DNA from: Chromera velia
Taxonomy: Eukaryota; Sar; Chromeraceae
Reading direction: 5' to 3'
NCBI GenBank assembly: GCA_018398765.1
Contig: JAHBMJ010001776.1
Location: forward strand, 1-26,248
DNA: 26,248 nucleotides
A program made the position numbers and the translations under genes. Below, piece by piece: positions 1 to 10,728 of this stretch. The stretch's first letter is position 1. The number at the start of each line of letters is the position of its first letter. The notes beneath the pieces were generated by a model. It did no database searches and was not told where the DNA came from. It saw nothing but the letters and a program-made list of their open reading frames with translations.

Positions 1-303
1 ATGATGGTGGGCTTATGTATGTGCGTTTGGTTGGGGAGGATAGAGATATGATGGTGGGCTTATGTATGTGCGTTTGGTTGGGGAGGATAGAGATATGATG
101 GTGGGCTTATGTATGTGCGTTTGGTTGGGGAGGATAGAGACATGATGGTGGGCTTATGTATGTGCGTTTGGTTGGGGAGGATAGAGATATGATGGTGGGC
201 TTATGTATGTGCGTTTGGTTGGGGAGGATAGAGACATGATGGTGGGCTTATGTATGTGCGTTTGGTTGGGGAGGATAGAGATATGATGGTGGGCTTATGT
301 ATG
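1..303. repeat. 47-bp tandem repeat (minisatellite)
   Basis: Six complete 47-bp copies start at 1, 48, 95, 142, 189 and 236. A seventh, partial copy from 283 ends near 303, and the array continues off the left edge. Each unit begins ATGATGGTGGGCTTATG. The copies are almost identical; the visible variation is GAGAT versus GAGAC at the junction. The unit length is not a multiple of three, so the array does not behave as a coding repeat. Confidence 0.97.
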
Positions 304-699
304 GGAATTGGAAGATGCGCAGATGCATGCATGGATTCTTTCTTTTTATGTCGGGAACGTGCTAGTAGGTTGGTGTTTTATCCGTACTCCTTTCCTTTCC
401 GGGATGTATTTGTTTCTAGATATATTCGCATTTCGACTTTTCACTTCGAGAGGACAGAGATGGATGACACAACTCTGTACACGTTGGTGTGTCTGTCTAC
501 ATGCATGGGTCTTGAGAAAGAGTGATTTGATGTTGCGTTGCCTTTTGCGTTTCCTTCTCTACCCATGTGCCTATCGATCTCTGTGCATGCGTTCTGTGCA
601 TTTGAGTGGCTCTGCGGTTGCGGAGACGAGACGGCGAAGGATAAATGTGTGTTTGCATGTGTATATGTGCAAAAAGAAAAATAATAATGCATTGCATGA
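304..699. other. upstream region with no assignable gene
   Basis: This is T-rich, low-information sequence between the 47-bp array and the first supportable exon of the IQ gene. Short open frames exist on both strands, but none has domain-like content or a convincing splice-site pair. It could be promoter and 5' UTR, or an intron if the gene starts further left. Confidence 0.4.
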
Positions 700-3600
700 A
701 TGCAGGACGAAGACGAAAAGGGAGAGCTGCAACGACTGCGAACATGGAGGTCCGAGCTACTCAGAAGATCCCAGACAAAGGCGGAAAAAAAAGAAAAGGA
801 ATGCACCGCAGCGACCAAACTACAAAGGTTGGTCGGGGGTGTGGCTCTTCTTTTGCTTTTGTTTGTGTGCGACAAGAGGGAAGGAAGGAGCCAGTGAGGA
901 AGCAGAACGGATGTTGTCGAATCACTTATTTTGTTTGAGTCGGTGACGCATTTGGCTTTGACTTTGTTGCCCGTTTGATTGTTGTTTTGTTCTTTGGTTG
1001 ACTTCCTTCAGCATCTACCGAGGTTTCAAGGTCCGGAAGCACGTGGGTGTGAACAGAAGATTGTTAGAGGAGGAGCGGGAGATCTTGAAGGCAGAGATCG
1101 ATGAAGAGAAGGAACAACTAGAGCAAAACGTCACTGAGGACCAAAAAGAGGCAGAGGCAAAGGCAAAGAGCCTGGAGGAAGAGGGCAAGTCAGAGGAGGC
1201 GGCTGCTGTCCTCACGCAGAGGTCAGTCGAGAAAGCAGTCAGCATTTGAATCTTTTGTTTTTTGGGCATTTATTTTCATACAGAATAAAGTCAGCAATTG
1301 AGTCTTTGTATTTACACGAACATTGCCGCACGTATCTGGTTTTAAGTACGAACAAAAACGAACGAATTTAGAAAGCAAGAAATACAGACAGGCAGAAAGA
1401 GAGAAAGAAACAACCCAGAGGGGCAGATAAACATGCGCATGCGCTAAAATCAATTCTATCTCTAATATACACTTTCTGTTGCTTCCCCTATGCTTGTATA
1501 GAGTCATCTCGCTTGATTGCTGAAAGAATTGGCAGCTTTCTGTCTTTGAGTCTTTCTTCTCATTTTGTGTGTGTCTTGAGCATTGGGTGAACGACTGTAC
1601 AAATTGCTGCTTTGCTCTGTCATATCCCAGTGCTTGGAGAGCCTACCAGGCGCGCAAAAAGGCCGCAGAGCGAAGGAAGGAGCGGGAGGCCGAGCTACAG
1701 AGGATTGAGGCAGACATCGCGAGAGAGGATGCCAAAGACGGAGACAGCGACGCGGCAGAGGCCGAAGTGGACAAAGAACAGGAGACGGCTGCACTCAAAC
1801 TGCAAAGGTCTGGATGTATGCTCAGGGGACGTGCATACATATGTGGGTATGCATGCAGGTTTGTCAATAAACATCTTGAGGGCCGGGCAGCGTATCTGTT
1901 TGGATCAGAAATGGAAAACACGAACGTTCATACCAGGGGCAGAGGTCTGCAGACATACAAATTCAGTTCGGCCAAAGAAAGAACGGCCGGTGCGGAATAA
2001 GATGCCTCTGCATATCTGCATGTCTCTCCTCTCTGTTCCCTTAATTCCCTGTCTGCAGCTTTTTCCGAGGCAACCGGGACCGCAAGGCAGCGAAATCTCT
2101 CCGGGAGTCGCTGGAGGAGCAGAGAAGAGAGGCCGACAGGGCAGTGAAGCAGTTGGAAGAGATGGAGAAGGAATTGGAAGGAGACCAGGAAGGGGAAAAG
2201 GAGAAAGAGGGGGGGGAGGGAAATGATGATTCGGAGGAAGCACAAAAAGCAGCAATCAAAGCACAGAGGTAGGCCCGCATGGACATCTGTTCGCAGGTTT
2301 TATTTTATTTGCGTGCGCAGGAAAGATGTGTGTGTGACTATTCATCGGTATCCACATATGCATGAGTGCATGGCCACTTACTGTATGATATTGTGTGTGC
2401 CACTTTTTTCCCCTACACAGTCTCTGTTTCTGGTCACTCAAGAAGAGTTTCAGTGTACATTTTCGACGTGCAGTGCTGCAAAAACCTTTTGATCTGTTTC
2501 GTTTGATTGATTGATATTAATGGTCGAGCATTGTTTTATCTATGGCCATCTGTATGCTTGGGTCACGCTGTGCTCCATTTCCTCCCGTTCAGCTTGGTCC
2601 GGACCTTAGCTGAGCTTGTACGATGAAGAGATGGATGGCCGGAGGGTATTTTGTGTAGCTTGACGCGTGCATGTGCGGATCGAGACTCTTTTTTCGTTTC
2701 AATCCCTTCCCGTTCTCTGGATGAATTGCTTGGATGCAGCATGTGGCGAGGCAGGAAGGCCCGTCAGAAACTGAAGGACGACCTCGCTCTTCAGAAAGAA
2801 GCAGCGATTGCAGAAAGAGAAAGACTGGAAGATCAGATTGAAGCGCTAGACGGAGGGGGCGGAGAGGGCGGGGGGGCAGCAGCAGCAGAAGAAGAGGCGA
2901 AAGAATCCAGGTCGGTCGGTCGGTCGGCATTTAGTTTGAATTATTTTGAATTATTTGCTTGGATGAGAGGGCGGGGGGGCAGCAGCAGAAGAAGAAGAGG
3001 CGAAAGACTCAAGGTCGGTCGGTCGGTCGGCATCTCCTCACGTGGTCTCCTTCTCCTAGTAGTCAATATCTATCTGACGCGGGGGCCGGTTTTCCACCTT
3101 GATCTCTGTTTTGTCGCTCACCCATCCATCACAGATGCCCCCAAATGTTTTCAACGCGTCTTTTTTTCTGTTTGAGTCCGTCTGCCTCCCCTCCTCTCTG
3201 TCTCTCTTTCTTTGTTTGTTTTCTTTCTCTCTCTCTCTCTCCCCCCCCCCCTCTCGCTCTCTCTGTGCTCTTCTCTCTCCCCATCTGTCTATCAATCTAT
3301 CTATCTGACTGACTGACTGACTGCAGTGAAGAAGCGAAACCGCAAGAGCCTGCCGAGTCCTCAAGTCGAGACGAGGAGGGGGTTGCCGGAGAGGGAGACG
3401 GAGAGGGAGACGGAGAGGAGGGCGTTCGCAAAGGAGGCGACGGAGACCTTGACCAGGCAGCTGCAGCACAGAAAGAGGCAGAGGAAGAGACGGGGGGTAG
3501 CATTGAGGCAATAGCGGAAGGAGGGGAGGAAGCGGAAGGGGAAGAGGAGAAAAAAGAGGAAGGAGAGGGAAATGCAAAGAGCGGAGAAAAGGAAGAAGAG

Positions 3601-3717
3601 CAAGCAAAAGAAGGTGGAGAGGAGACGGCAGAAGAGAAAGAGGAAGAGAACGAGAAGAAAGGTGACGGAGAGGGCGAGGGTGATGGAGAGGGTGTCTTTG
3701 GGATGGGGTGGGGTTAG
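700..3717 (+). CDS. IQ-motif coiled-coil protein, six exons
   Basis: Probable calmodulin-binding scaffold protein. Exons read as 706-827 (or from ATG 700), 1012-1221, 1631-1807, 2059-2268, 2740-2910 and 3327-3717, all with GT-AG introns and all joined in phase 2. They give about 428 residues ending at TAG 3715-3717. Four IQ motifs of the form (L/T/A)Qxxx-R(G/A)-xxx-R(K/Q) lie exactly across the first four exon joins: LQSIYRGFKVRK, TQSAWRAYQARK, LQSFFRGNRDRK and AQSMWRGRKARQ. Between them are Glu/Lys-rich predicted coiled coils. The last exon has no IQ motif and encodes about 130 residues of acidic, Gly/Glu-rich, probably disordered tail. Exons 2 and 4 are both 210 bp. IQ motifs bind calmodulin or related EF-hand light chains; the cell role here is unknown. 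The 5' end is uncertain: ATG 700 may be the start, or a 3' splice site may end at 705. Confidence 0.8.
2862..3033 (+). repeat. duplicated exon-end and splice-donor segment
   Basis: A 69-bp segment at 2862-2930 contains the Gly/Ala/Glu-coding end of exon 5, its GT donor at 2911 and a (GGTC)n run. It is repeated with few changes at 2965-3033, inside the following intron. The second copy keeps a potential donor within AAGGTCGGTCGG, so alternative donor use is conceivable. Confidence 0.85.
3178..3326 (+). repeat. pyrimidine-rich microsatellite tract of intron 5
   Basis: This stretch of CT runs, a C10 run, TATC repeats and CTGA repeats ends at the acceptor CTGCAG (3321-3326). It is the long polypyrimidine part of the last intron of the IQ gene and shows no coding signal. 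Confidence 0.8.
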
Positions 3718-4564
3718 AAGATCGGAATTAACGACGTTCGAAGAGACGACCGTAGACGCCAAGTATTTCTGTACGTCCTCTGGATGGATGCAGTGACGGT
3801 CGATCGATCAACCTCTCTATTAAAATATGAATGAATTCACTGTGGTTGAAATTCTTCTTGTGAGGGAACGGACTGACAGCAATGAAAGAAACATGGAGGG
3901 AGACCGAATTCTGGAACGAACTATTTGTACATGGCATGCGTGTCTAGCAAAAAGGGTGGAGGGAAGGGGGGGGAAAGGGATTGATCAAGGAAAGGGGATC
4001 GAGGGGACTCTGGGTAGAGAGGCAGAATTAAGTCAATGTGTCGTCTCACACTCTAATGGTGAGTTGCTTTATAATAGAAGTATGAAAAGAAAAGTAGACA
4101 GGTCACCTAAAGGACAGCCAGTCAGGCCGTTCGTACGTGCGTTGATGGGTACCTGTATCGATCGGTTAATTGATTTTGCACCTTTAAGTTGATTGTTCAT
4201 GTAATGGAGATCGCTAGCGAAACGAGAAATTCGTCGTGAATAAATGAAGTCATGCGTGCCGCATGCGCTTGCCGCTCGACCGACCGCTTCTATTTAATTC
4301 ATCGATTTATCTATTGATCCTAAGTAGATGAATTAAGTCTTAGTTTCTTGGAGCTAGCCATTTTATATGTAATTAGTTAGCACGTTAGAGAGGCTATAAA
4401 AAACAGAGAAGGAATTATATAATTTATTTAAACTATAAGACAAAATGGTAGCAGTGCTCAGGGGCACCAATAAATCACTTATTATTTATTACTAGATTTA
4501 TCACTTAATGCCGTACATGCTATATCTATTGCTATAGTATACTTTCAGTGGCACCCCATCCTAC
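3718..4564. other. 3' flank of the IQ gene, no gene seen
   Basis: The first part is probably the 3' UTR of the IQ gene. From about 4170 the sequence becomes AT-rich. A 121-codon open frame at 3827-4192 has no recognisable features. No polyadenylation or terminator signal can be assigned with confidence. Confidence 0.45.
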
Positions 4565-5320
4565 TGTTCCGTTCTACTCGTCGACTTCTTGTTGACCGGG
4601 CAGAGCAGAATCTTGGACAGGAGGGCAGAGTCCAGTTCAAATCGGTATTCACTGATGCAGGTATTGATAAATTGCACAGTATTTGAAGGTTTGTGATGCA
4701 GAGTTCGTTAATCAGTCAAAGTCACCTAAGTCCCGAGAGTTCTTCTAGTTGATTTCAACTGTCGAAGACCTGAATGAACGAGTTGCGGAATTTTTTGACA
4801 GTTGATTCAATCACTCTCCGGAATCTGTCACTGAGATGCTACTAAACTTTTTATCCGAGTTTTAGTTTTTCACATGTGCGGAAAATTCCGCATGTCACTA
4901 AATCTGCATGTGTCGGAATTCTCCGCCAGTCGGAATTCTCCGCAAGTCGGAATTTTCCGCAAACGTCGGAATTTTCCGCAAGTGTCGGAAAATTCCGCAA
5001 GTGTTGTATAAATCTGTTATAGTGCTGCATATATATGTTACAGTGTTGCATTAGTGTTGTATGAGTATTACATTAGTACATATTGCATGAGTATACACAA
5101 GTGTTGCATTAGTATTGCATGAGTGTTGCACTAATTCAACTTAGGATGTTGCACTCACTGCATATTGCATCTGGTTATATTTAATTATTATTAAATTTAA
5201 TTGTGTGTTGTATTATATTGTAATATATTCTGATTGATTCTGTTTTTAAAGAAATTAGTGTTTAATTTAAATTACAAGAAATTAATTTAACTGATGATCC
5301 CTCCTGTGTAAGATTATACA
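4565..5320 (-). repeat. LTR, putative 3' LTR of the chromovirus
   Basis: This segment matches 24792-25582 along its whole length in the same orientation, with many transitions and small indels. Read on the minus strand it begins TGTATAATCTTACACAGG and ends GGAACA, giving TG...CA ends. It contains a run of palindromic GGAATTTTCC-type units and a GTGTTGCATTAG-like short repeat region. Four bases beyond the proposed edge also match in both copies, so the boundary could shift slightly. Confidence 0.75.
4879..5000. promoter_or_regulatory. array of palindromic CGGAAAATTCCG motifs (LTR copy 1)
   Basis: Six short palindromic units of the type CGGAAAATTCCG, CGGAATTCTCCG or CGGAATTTTCCG are separated by 5-12 bp. 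The same array occurs in the other LTR and near 8406-8469. Regular palindromes inside an LTR suggest binding sites of a dimeric regulator; this is inference. Confidence 0.6.
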
Positions 5321-5346
5321 TAGTGTCTTTCTATCTATTCTTTCTT
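5321..5346 (-). other. candidate polypurine tract
   Basis: On the minus strand the sequence just before the proposed LTR start is purine-rich (AAGAAAGAATAGATAGAAAG). This is where second-strand priming would be expected if 4565-5320 is the 3' LTR. It is interrupted by several T residues, so it is only weak support. Confidence 0.35.
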
Positions 5347-5612
5347 AAAAGTTTTGAAATCATTCTAGAAAATTATTTCTATTTATTTTTAATATTTTAC
5401 CTTTCCTCTAGCCTTTCCTTGGACGTGACACATCCCTCCTGTGCAAGACGATTGTCCCGATCGGTTAAAAAATAAATACCTTTCTTGGACATGACATATT
5501 ATTCTTAGAAGTTGGATATGAAAACTATTTATATTCGTCGATCATTCTTCATGTAGTTTATTAGTTTGAATACAATTATCATAATTGATAGAATGAGGCA
5601 AAGTAGATGTAA
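5347..5612. other. AT-rich stretch with no gene
   Basis: No coding signal is seen. The phrase CCCTCCTGTGCAAGA recurs near 5430, resembling the inner edge of the LTR, and TTGGACGTGACA-like phrases recur at about 5415 and 5485. This could be degenerate LTR-derived sequence. Confidence 0.35.
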
Positions 5613-5882
5613 ACAGTTTGTGAAATTGGGGAAAACTCTGGAGAATGGATTGAATCCAGGAGCCCAAATAAATATGTTCAAGTTGATGAGAAATATGTAT
5701 TGACTCAACGTCAACTGCAACGTTTGATTGTTACCCATGCTTCATGGCAGCATCATGTTGTCAAACAACTTTCACAAATACAATTTCTCTACAGTGAGAG
5801 ACATAAGCGACATAAACACAGATCGTTAAACAATTTGTCATTCAATCGGATGAGTACAAGAAGTGGAAGAAACGGACAATAA
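5613..5882 (+). pseudogene. unidentified open-frame fragment (about 89 codons)
   Basis: A plus-strand frame is open from after the TAA at 5610 to TAA 5880-5882, with mixed, protein-like composition: a Glu/Ser-rich start, a Gln/Leu-rich middle, then a His/Arg/Lys-rich stretch (RHKRHKHRS). The only ATG-type start, at 5700, would lose the first third. I do not recognise a family. It could be an exon or fragment of another transposable element. It lies antisense to the chromovirus, just inside the LTR. Confidence 0.3.
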
Positions 5883-6544
5883 CAGCATGCTCTTTAATTC
5901 ATGTTGTCTTGACAAGCAAAGAATATTTTCCATAAGGAGAAAGTATGCAGACGCAAAAACAAAGCAGACAACTGGCCGCCATGCTCGGCCAGCTAGATGG
6001 CTCATGCAGAGAGAAAAACATAGAGAGAAAAAAAAAAAGATCGTGTCCTTATCTTAAAGTTTACAAGCTCTTCTAGGTTCCACTTTCCCCTCTTTGTCCC
6101 CTTCTCGATATCGCATCAGAAAGAGATGTCAACTCGTGTCTTTCCTCCCTATTTGCAATGCAGTCGTGCTATTAATGAATTAAACAAAAGAGACAAAGAT
6201 ACAAAAGAAGGTCTTGACAGAAATTGGTCAAACGGCCTGTTTTAAGCCAGCCCCCCCCCTTTCTTTTTCCCGTTCATGCAAAATAGGAAAAGGACCAGAC
6301 ACTGTGTCTGACTCATTCTTCTGCGAGTCAAACTATATGAACAGCTCAACCGGCCTTTTATCTTCCTTCCTTTCGATCACTCTGCCCTCAGACTTGCAGT
6401 TGAGAGCGCTTACCCCCACCCCTTCCGTTCTTTCGTGCAGATTCTGTAAAAGAGTTTCCCCTCCAGCACGTCGGGAAGGGGCTCTCCTGCCAGGGGCAGC
6501 GAGGGGACAGGGGCGGGGACCCGCCAATTTGGTGGGATGATGAG
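5883..6544. other. no firm gene; sequence after the extra ORF
   Basis: This is mixed sequence with no recognised feature. On the minus strand the frame of the 6545-8191 ORF stays open for about 45 more codons past its TAG, with Pro/Leu-rich content. The ORF may therefore originally have ended nearer 6410. Confidence 0.35.
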
Positions 6545-8191
6545 CTAAAGTTTCTCATCCGTTCTGCATATACAGTGACTAAGCACATTGATCGGGAGGA
6601 TAAAGTCTCCGAGGCCCTGAATCCAGTACTTGGGTTCGGGTTGATCAAAAGGATACCCGCTTAGGTACCCGGCAGGTGGCTCTGCAGTGGGGGCAGGTAA
6701 AAAATCTGAGGTAAATGCGGGGGCGGGTAGAGGGGATAGCTGATGGAATGGACTGAGCGGCCCTGTTTGCTGATAGGGTTGGGGGCTACTGTCAGCAAAG
6801 AACACAGGCGATGTGCCCGGTGCAGAGGGCAACAGAGCAGCGATGCCTCCCACCTGTGCTGTTAGCATTGGTGTGGCTGCATTTTGTTGTAGTTGCTGCT
6901 GCTGCTGTTGCTGGTGAGGTTGAGGAGGGGGAGGGACGGAATCGTTGAGGTGAACAGGGGAGGAGAGTGGATGGAAAGCAGGGTCTGATTCATTGGGAAC
7001 CTCTGAAGGAGTCAGTGGTTGGGCCACCGCAATTGCCGCAGAAAGGGCAGCTGACAAGGAAGATACCACAGGTGCGGTGGGACTGAATTCTCTCTTCCTT
7101 TTTCCCTTCCTTCCTTCATTCTCTTCGTCTTGAGTGTCTGATTCATACTCGGAGTTTAACTCGGAGTCGGGTTCTGTGATTGGGGAGAGCACAGGGCTCT
7201 TAGAAGCAGGGTCCTTATCCATAGAGACCTCATCTCTTTCGACTCCCCCCTTGGTGACCATATATACGTTCCTCTTTTCCATTGCTTCTTTTAGGCAATA
7301 GACACGCACATTCTCGAGTCGGAAAGAATTTGGAAGGATCATTGCTGCTACAACTCTTCCATTCTGTAAGAGTGGCCCAGGGAAAACGATCATTCCCTTT
7401 GCTTAAGCCTCTTTGTAATCTAGATTCTAAAATATCACAGACCCTGGGGGGACAAGACCTTTCCGCATCCTAGCCAGGTCTTCTTAGCAATGCCAACAGG
7501 GTGCGAATTGGGGGTTGAGATCACATAGTTTTTTCAATGCTTGCCAGGGGATTCCTGGCCCTGGATAGGTGTCATCCCTCGTGCGGGCGTAGTGGTAAAC
7601 GCGAGAGTCCTCAAGGGCCGCCTTGCTCCATTCAAGAGCTACCCCTCCATTCACTACTGCACACGCTACGAGTGTCACACCACACTCGAGAACTCTCCTG
7701 TGTTGAATGATGTCAACCTGCTCGATGTCGTGCCTCATGGAGTATCGAGGGTCGGTTTCCAGTCTATGTTTTCTTTGCACCTCGGTCACCACATCCATGC
7801 CAGTCTGTTCAAGCCAGAACTGTTCGTGGCCTGCAGCCACCAGCGCGAGGCTCTCAACTGTAAAGTTGGAAGCGTGAATCCCTGTGAAAGGGGACAGTCT
7901 GTACCCGACCTGATACTTGTCGCATACTATTTTTGCATCTACCTCTACCCCCTGCATCTTGGCATAGATTCGGGTCTCGTGTGAGTCGAGCAGACTGCGG
8001 GCCGTAGGTAAAGGTACGTGAACGCTGTCAGTGTACCTTTGATTTTCGGGCACCGCCTAAAAGATGGGGTGTTCTTTGCAAGCGATCACATAATCTTTGA
8101 TGTGTCCTGGAAAGCCCTGTACCTGGTCTTTTATACTAGGAAGAGCAGCCGCCGTGGTCGCTGTATGGGGAACAATAGATTGTTCTTCCAT
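6545..8191 (-). pseudogene. extra sense-strand ORF downstream of pol (549 codons, stops inside)
   Basis: From ATG at 8191 one frame runs to TAG 6545-6547, broken only by TAG 8057, TAA 7484, TAG 7427 and TAA 7403. The N-terminal two thirds look globular, with Cys, Trp and aromatic residues spread through. The last third is low-complexity: a Ser/Glu/Asp-rich stretch, a basic KGKRKR patch that could be a nuclear localisation signal, Ala-rich sequence, then Pro-rich sequence with a Gln run (HQQQQQQQLQQ). I recognise no family. It lies on the same strand as pol and downstream of it, where some large LTR elements carry env-like or other extra ORFs. A palindrome array shared with the LTRs sits about 215-280 bp upstream. 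It could be an element-encoded protein or a captured host gene. As read, the stops make it inactive. Confidence 0.55.
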
Positions 8192-8405
8192 CGGGGTCTT
8201 CTAGGAAGAACTGCGACTATATGGGAGAGACTGAGAGGGATTCAAAGAAAGGAGGTAAAAACGGAATCTTCTAAGCGTAGCTCAGCTGTTACTCAGATTG
8301 TCTTTTTCACTTGAAATTGTACCTATCTAACTACTTTTGCTCTCAGCGTCTTGATGTCATGATACTCCTCCAAGCCTTACCGGAGAGACTTGGGGATGGA
8401 GTTTA

Positions 8406-8469
8406 CGGAAAATTCCGAAGGTCAGAATTTTCTGATAGTCGGAATTTTCCGTAAGTCGGAAAATTCCGC
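8406..8469. promoter_or_regulatory. CGGAAAATTCCG-type palindrome array outside the LTRs
   Basis: About four units (ACGGAAAATTCCG, CAGAATTTTCTG, CGGAATTTTCCG, CGGAAAATTCCG) match the motif array inside both LTRs. The flanking bases do not obviously match the LTR. It lies about 215 bp upstream of the ATG at 8191 on the minus strand, so it may be a promoter element or a small LTR remnant. Confidence 0.5.
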
Positions 8470-8569
8470 TTATTCAAAGTGCCCCACAAGTCGTCATGCG
8501 AACCAACACCCCACACGCGGGTCTCCTAATGATGTCTGGTGTTTGGCCCTAGCGGCCTGGCCGGTCCCC

Positions 8570-10728
8570 AGACTTTCATAGTTAAAAAGGGGAATCCGAT
8601 TATTTCAGGGTCTAAAGGTTGGGTCCCTTACGTGGCGACGCCGCCCAGGGCCCATATTCTGCCGCCGTAAGCTTGGGTGGCACGTAAAATAATAGGGACC
8701 TCGCGCGAGGTAGTGTCCCACGCAGCGAAATCGGTGCACGTTCGTATGCGAATTTGTGGTCTTTCCGGGGCCGCAAAACTTGTTTTGTTTGCAATGTTTA
8801 GCTCAAATCGCTCAAGCCTCAAAAGAGAGCAATTGCTCATTGTTCCAGTGAATATTTGTCTTCCTATGATGTTCTACAACCTTGATTTCCTTACTCTGCT
8901 TGTTAGACCTGCTGCTCCTCTCGTTTTGGAGCCTCGTTTCTTCTTTGTTAGTTTGTGCGTTTGCCGTCTCCTGGATACTTCTGTTGTTTGGGGCTCGCTG
9001 TGCTTTCTCTGGTGGGTTTTTCCCAATTGGATTGGATTCCTATCGTTTGTGGGGAGATGCCATGGTGATTACTGCTCTGTTTGCAGGCTTTCAGTTGTGC
9101 AGGGAACTTGTGTCGAAGACTGTGCATGTGAATGCATCTTTTGTCTCTCATTCTACCTTGTCTTTGGTCGCTTGCGGCTACTGATCCTTTCGGAGTCCTC
9201 GCGTTTCCCTGTCAACTTCTGGTGGTGTAGTTGACGTCAGGGAAACGTCTGGCCCGGTTGGGTGTCTCTTTTTGTGCTAACCACCAGCATAATGGGGTTA
9301 AAAAGGTTTGCTCTGAATGAAGAGCTTAAGGGCCCAGTGGCGGCGCCGCCTTACCCCACTGGCCATTCTCCTCACTTTCCCCCGGATTTTCCCAAAGACA
9401 GGAAAATTTTCACTCGTCCTAGGCGTCAATGTGCCAGACCATCATACCCCCCGTGAGGAAATACGATTGGCAGGGTTTTCGAAATCCTTCTTGTACTTAA
9501 GAGAGTTTTGCTGGTCATCCTTGGTATGGGGCAGGGTGCCCTGCAGTGCGTTTTCCGAATTTTTCCGAGATTTACTTTTCCTTCACCTCTTCTCCTGCCG
9601 TTGTGTCTGCAGGTTGATGTTGGTGCTGGCAGTCATGTGTTAGCCTCCATCACGGCCTGAGATGGCTCCTGAAGGTGGGTGCCCTCTTTGTGATTTGAAG
9701 TTGGACTGCAATCGAGATGAGCGAAATCCGCTCCGTTGTACTTCTGGCCGTGTCTGTGTTCTTGGTCGGGTCCTGTCCTGAGGTGTCTTATATTCATATG
9801 CATACCCCCAAAAAATAATTGTAACCATATATTCCACCATGCAATCATTTTATCATGCACGCTTGTATCGACTGTTCGTCTGGCTTGTGACTGCTTTCTC
9901 AATGGATGGCCGACAATCTGTTGATCTTTCTTTCTGTGCCTAATGGTCTCTCTGGTCATTTTTTATGTCTGACCGGGCGTCCCCGGTATCTTCATTGCGG
10001 GCGTCCCCGCTATGAAGCTTGTCTGTCTCTTCTTTGCCGTTCCGATGTTCCTTTCTGAATCAAGCATATATATTTGTCTGCTGCTATGCTTGCTGACATT
10101 CAAGAGAATCTCTTACTGTGTCCCATACAGTTCCTGTCAGATGAAATGCAGCGTGGTTCACATGAATTATCTCGCATATTCTTCCTATTTTCAGATTATC
10201 TGTGAGTGTCATATGACATTGTATGGTTATTGCAGGTTTATTACTTTTCCGCACCGATTTTCGGCGGGAGCTTCTGTCCATTCTTCCGTTCGTTGCTTTG
10301 AAAGTGGGTAGGGTCTTTGGAGACTCAAGGTGCTCTTCACCTGATCTCACCGCGTACCCCCTTGTTTTGGTTTACTACCGTATCCCCTTATATTTCGAAC
10401 AGAACTTGTTTAAATTCTCGCACGGTTACCTACACCTTCAGTGCAGCACCGGGAGATCTTTTGTGTGACTAGTCAAATCCTTTCTTTCCTTTTTGTTTGC
10501 GCAGTTGTTTGACGTAAGTTCAGAGGCCGTTGCGTAGGCCTGGGGCAGCCTTTCCTCGCCAAGGGCGAATCCTGGGCCGGGAGAGTCGGAAGCCCAACTT
10601 CCACACAGTGCAGGGCCATCCAAATCGCCCTGACGGGTACTCCGCTCTGGGGCCCGTCACTGACTTTGCGGTCCATCCGTTTGCCTTTTGTGCATACTCG
10701 TTCATAACATGTCGTTCATCTGTCCATC
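8570..10728. other. low-information region with GC-rich palindromes
   Basis: No gene can be supported on either strand. The longest plus frame (8677-9234) is T-rich and featureless. Short perfect palindromes are CCTCGCGCGAGG (8699-8710) and GGCGGCGCCGCC (9339-9350). A near-palindromic GC phrase, CGGGCGTCCCCGGTA, is repeated as CGGGCGTCCCCGCTA (9974-9988 and 9998-10012). The segment at 10520-10680 is GC-rich but has no identifiable product. Confidence 0.45.

Noticed and set aside
308-946. 212-codon plus-strand ORF upstream of and across exon 1
   Set aside because: Its frame conflicts with the exon frame supported by the IQ motif and splice sites, and it is rich in Cys and Arg runs typical of non-coding T/G-rich DNA.
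3827-4192. 121-codon plus-strand ORF after the IQ gene
   Set aside because: No domain, odd composition, lies in the probable 3' UTR; most likely chance.
8677-9234. 185-codon plus-strand ORF
   Set aside because: Phe/Leu/Cys-rich translation of T-rich DNA, no motif, no support from context.
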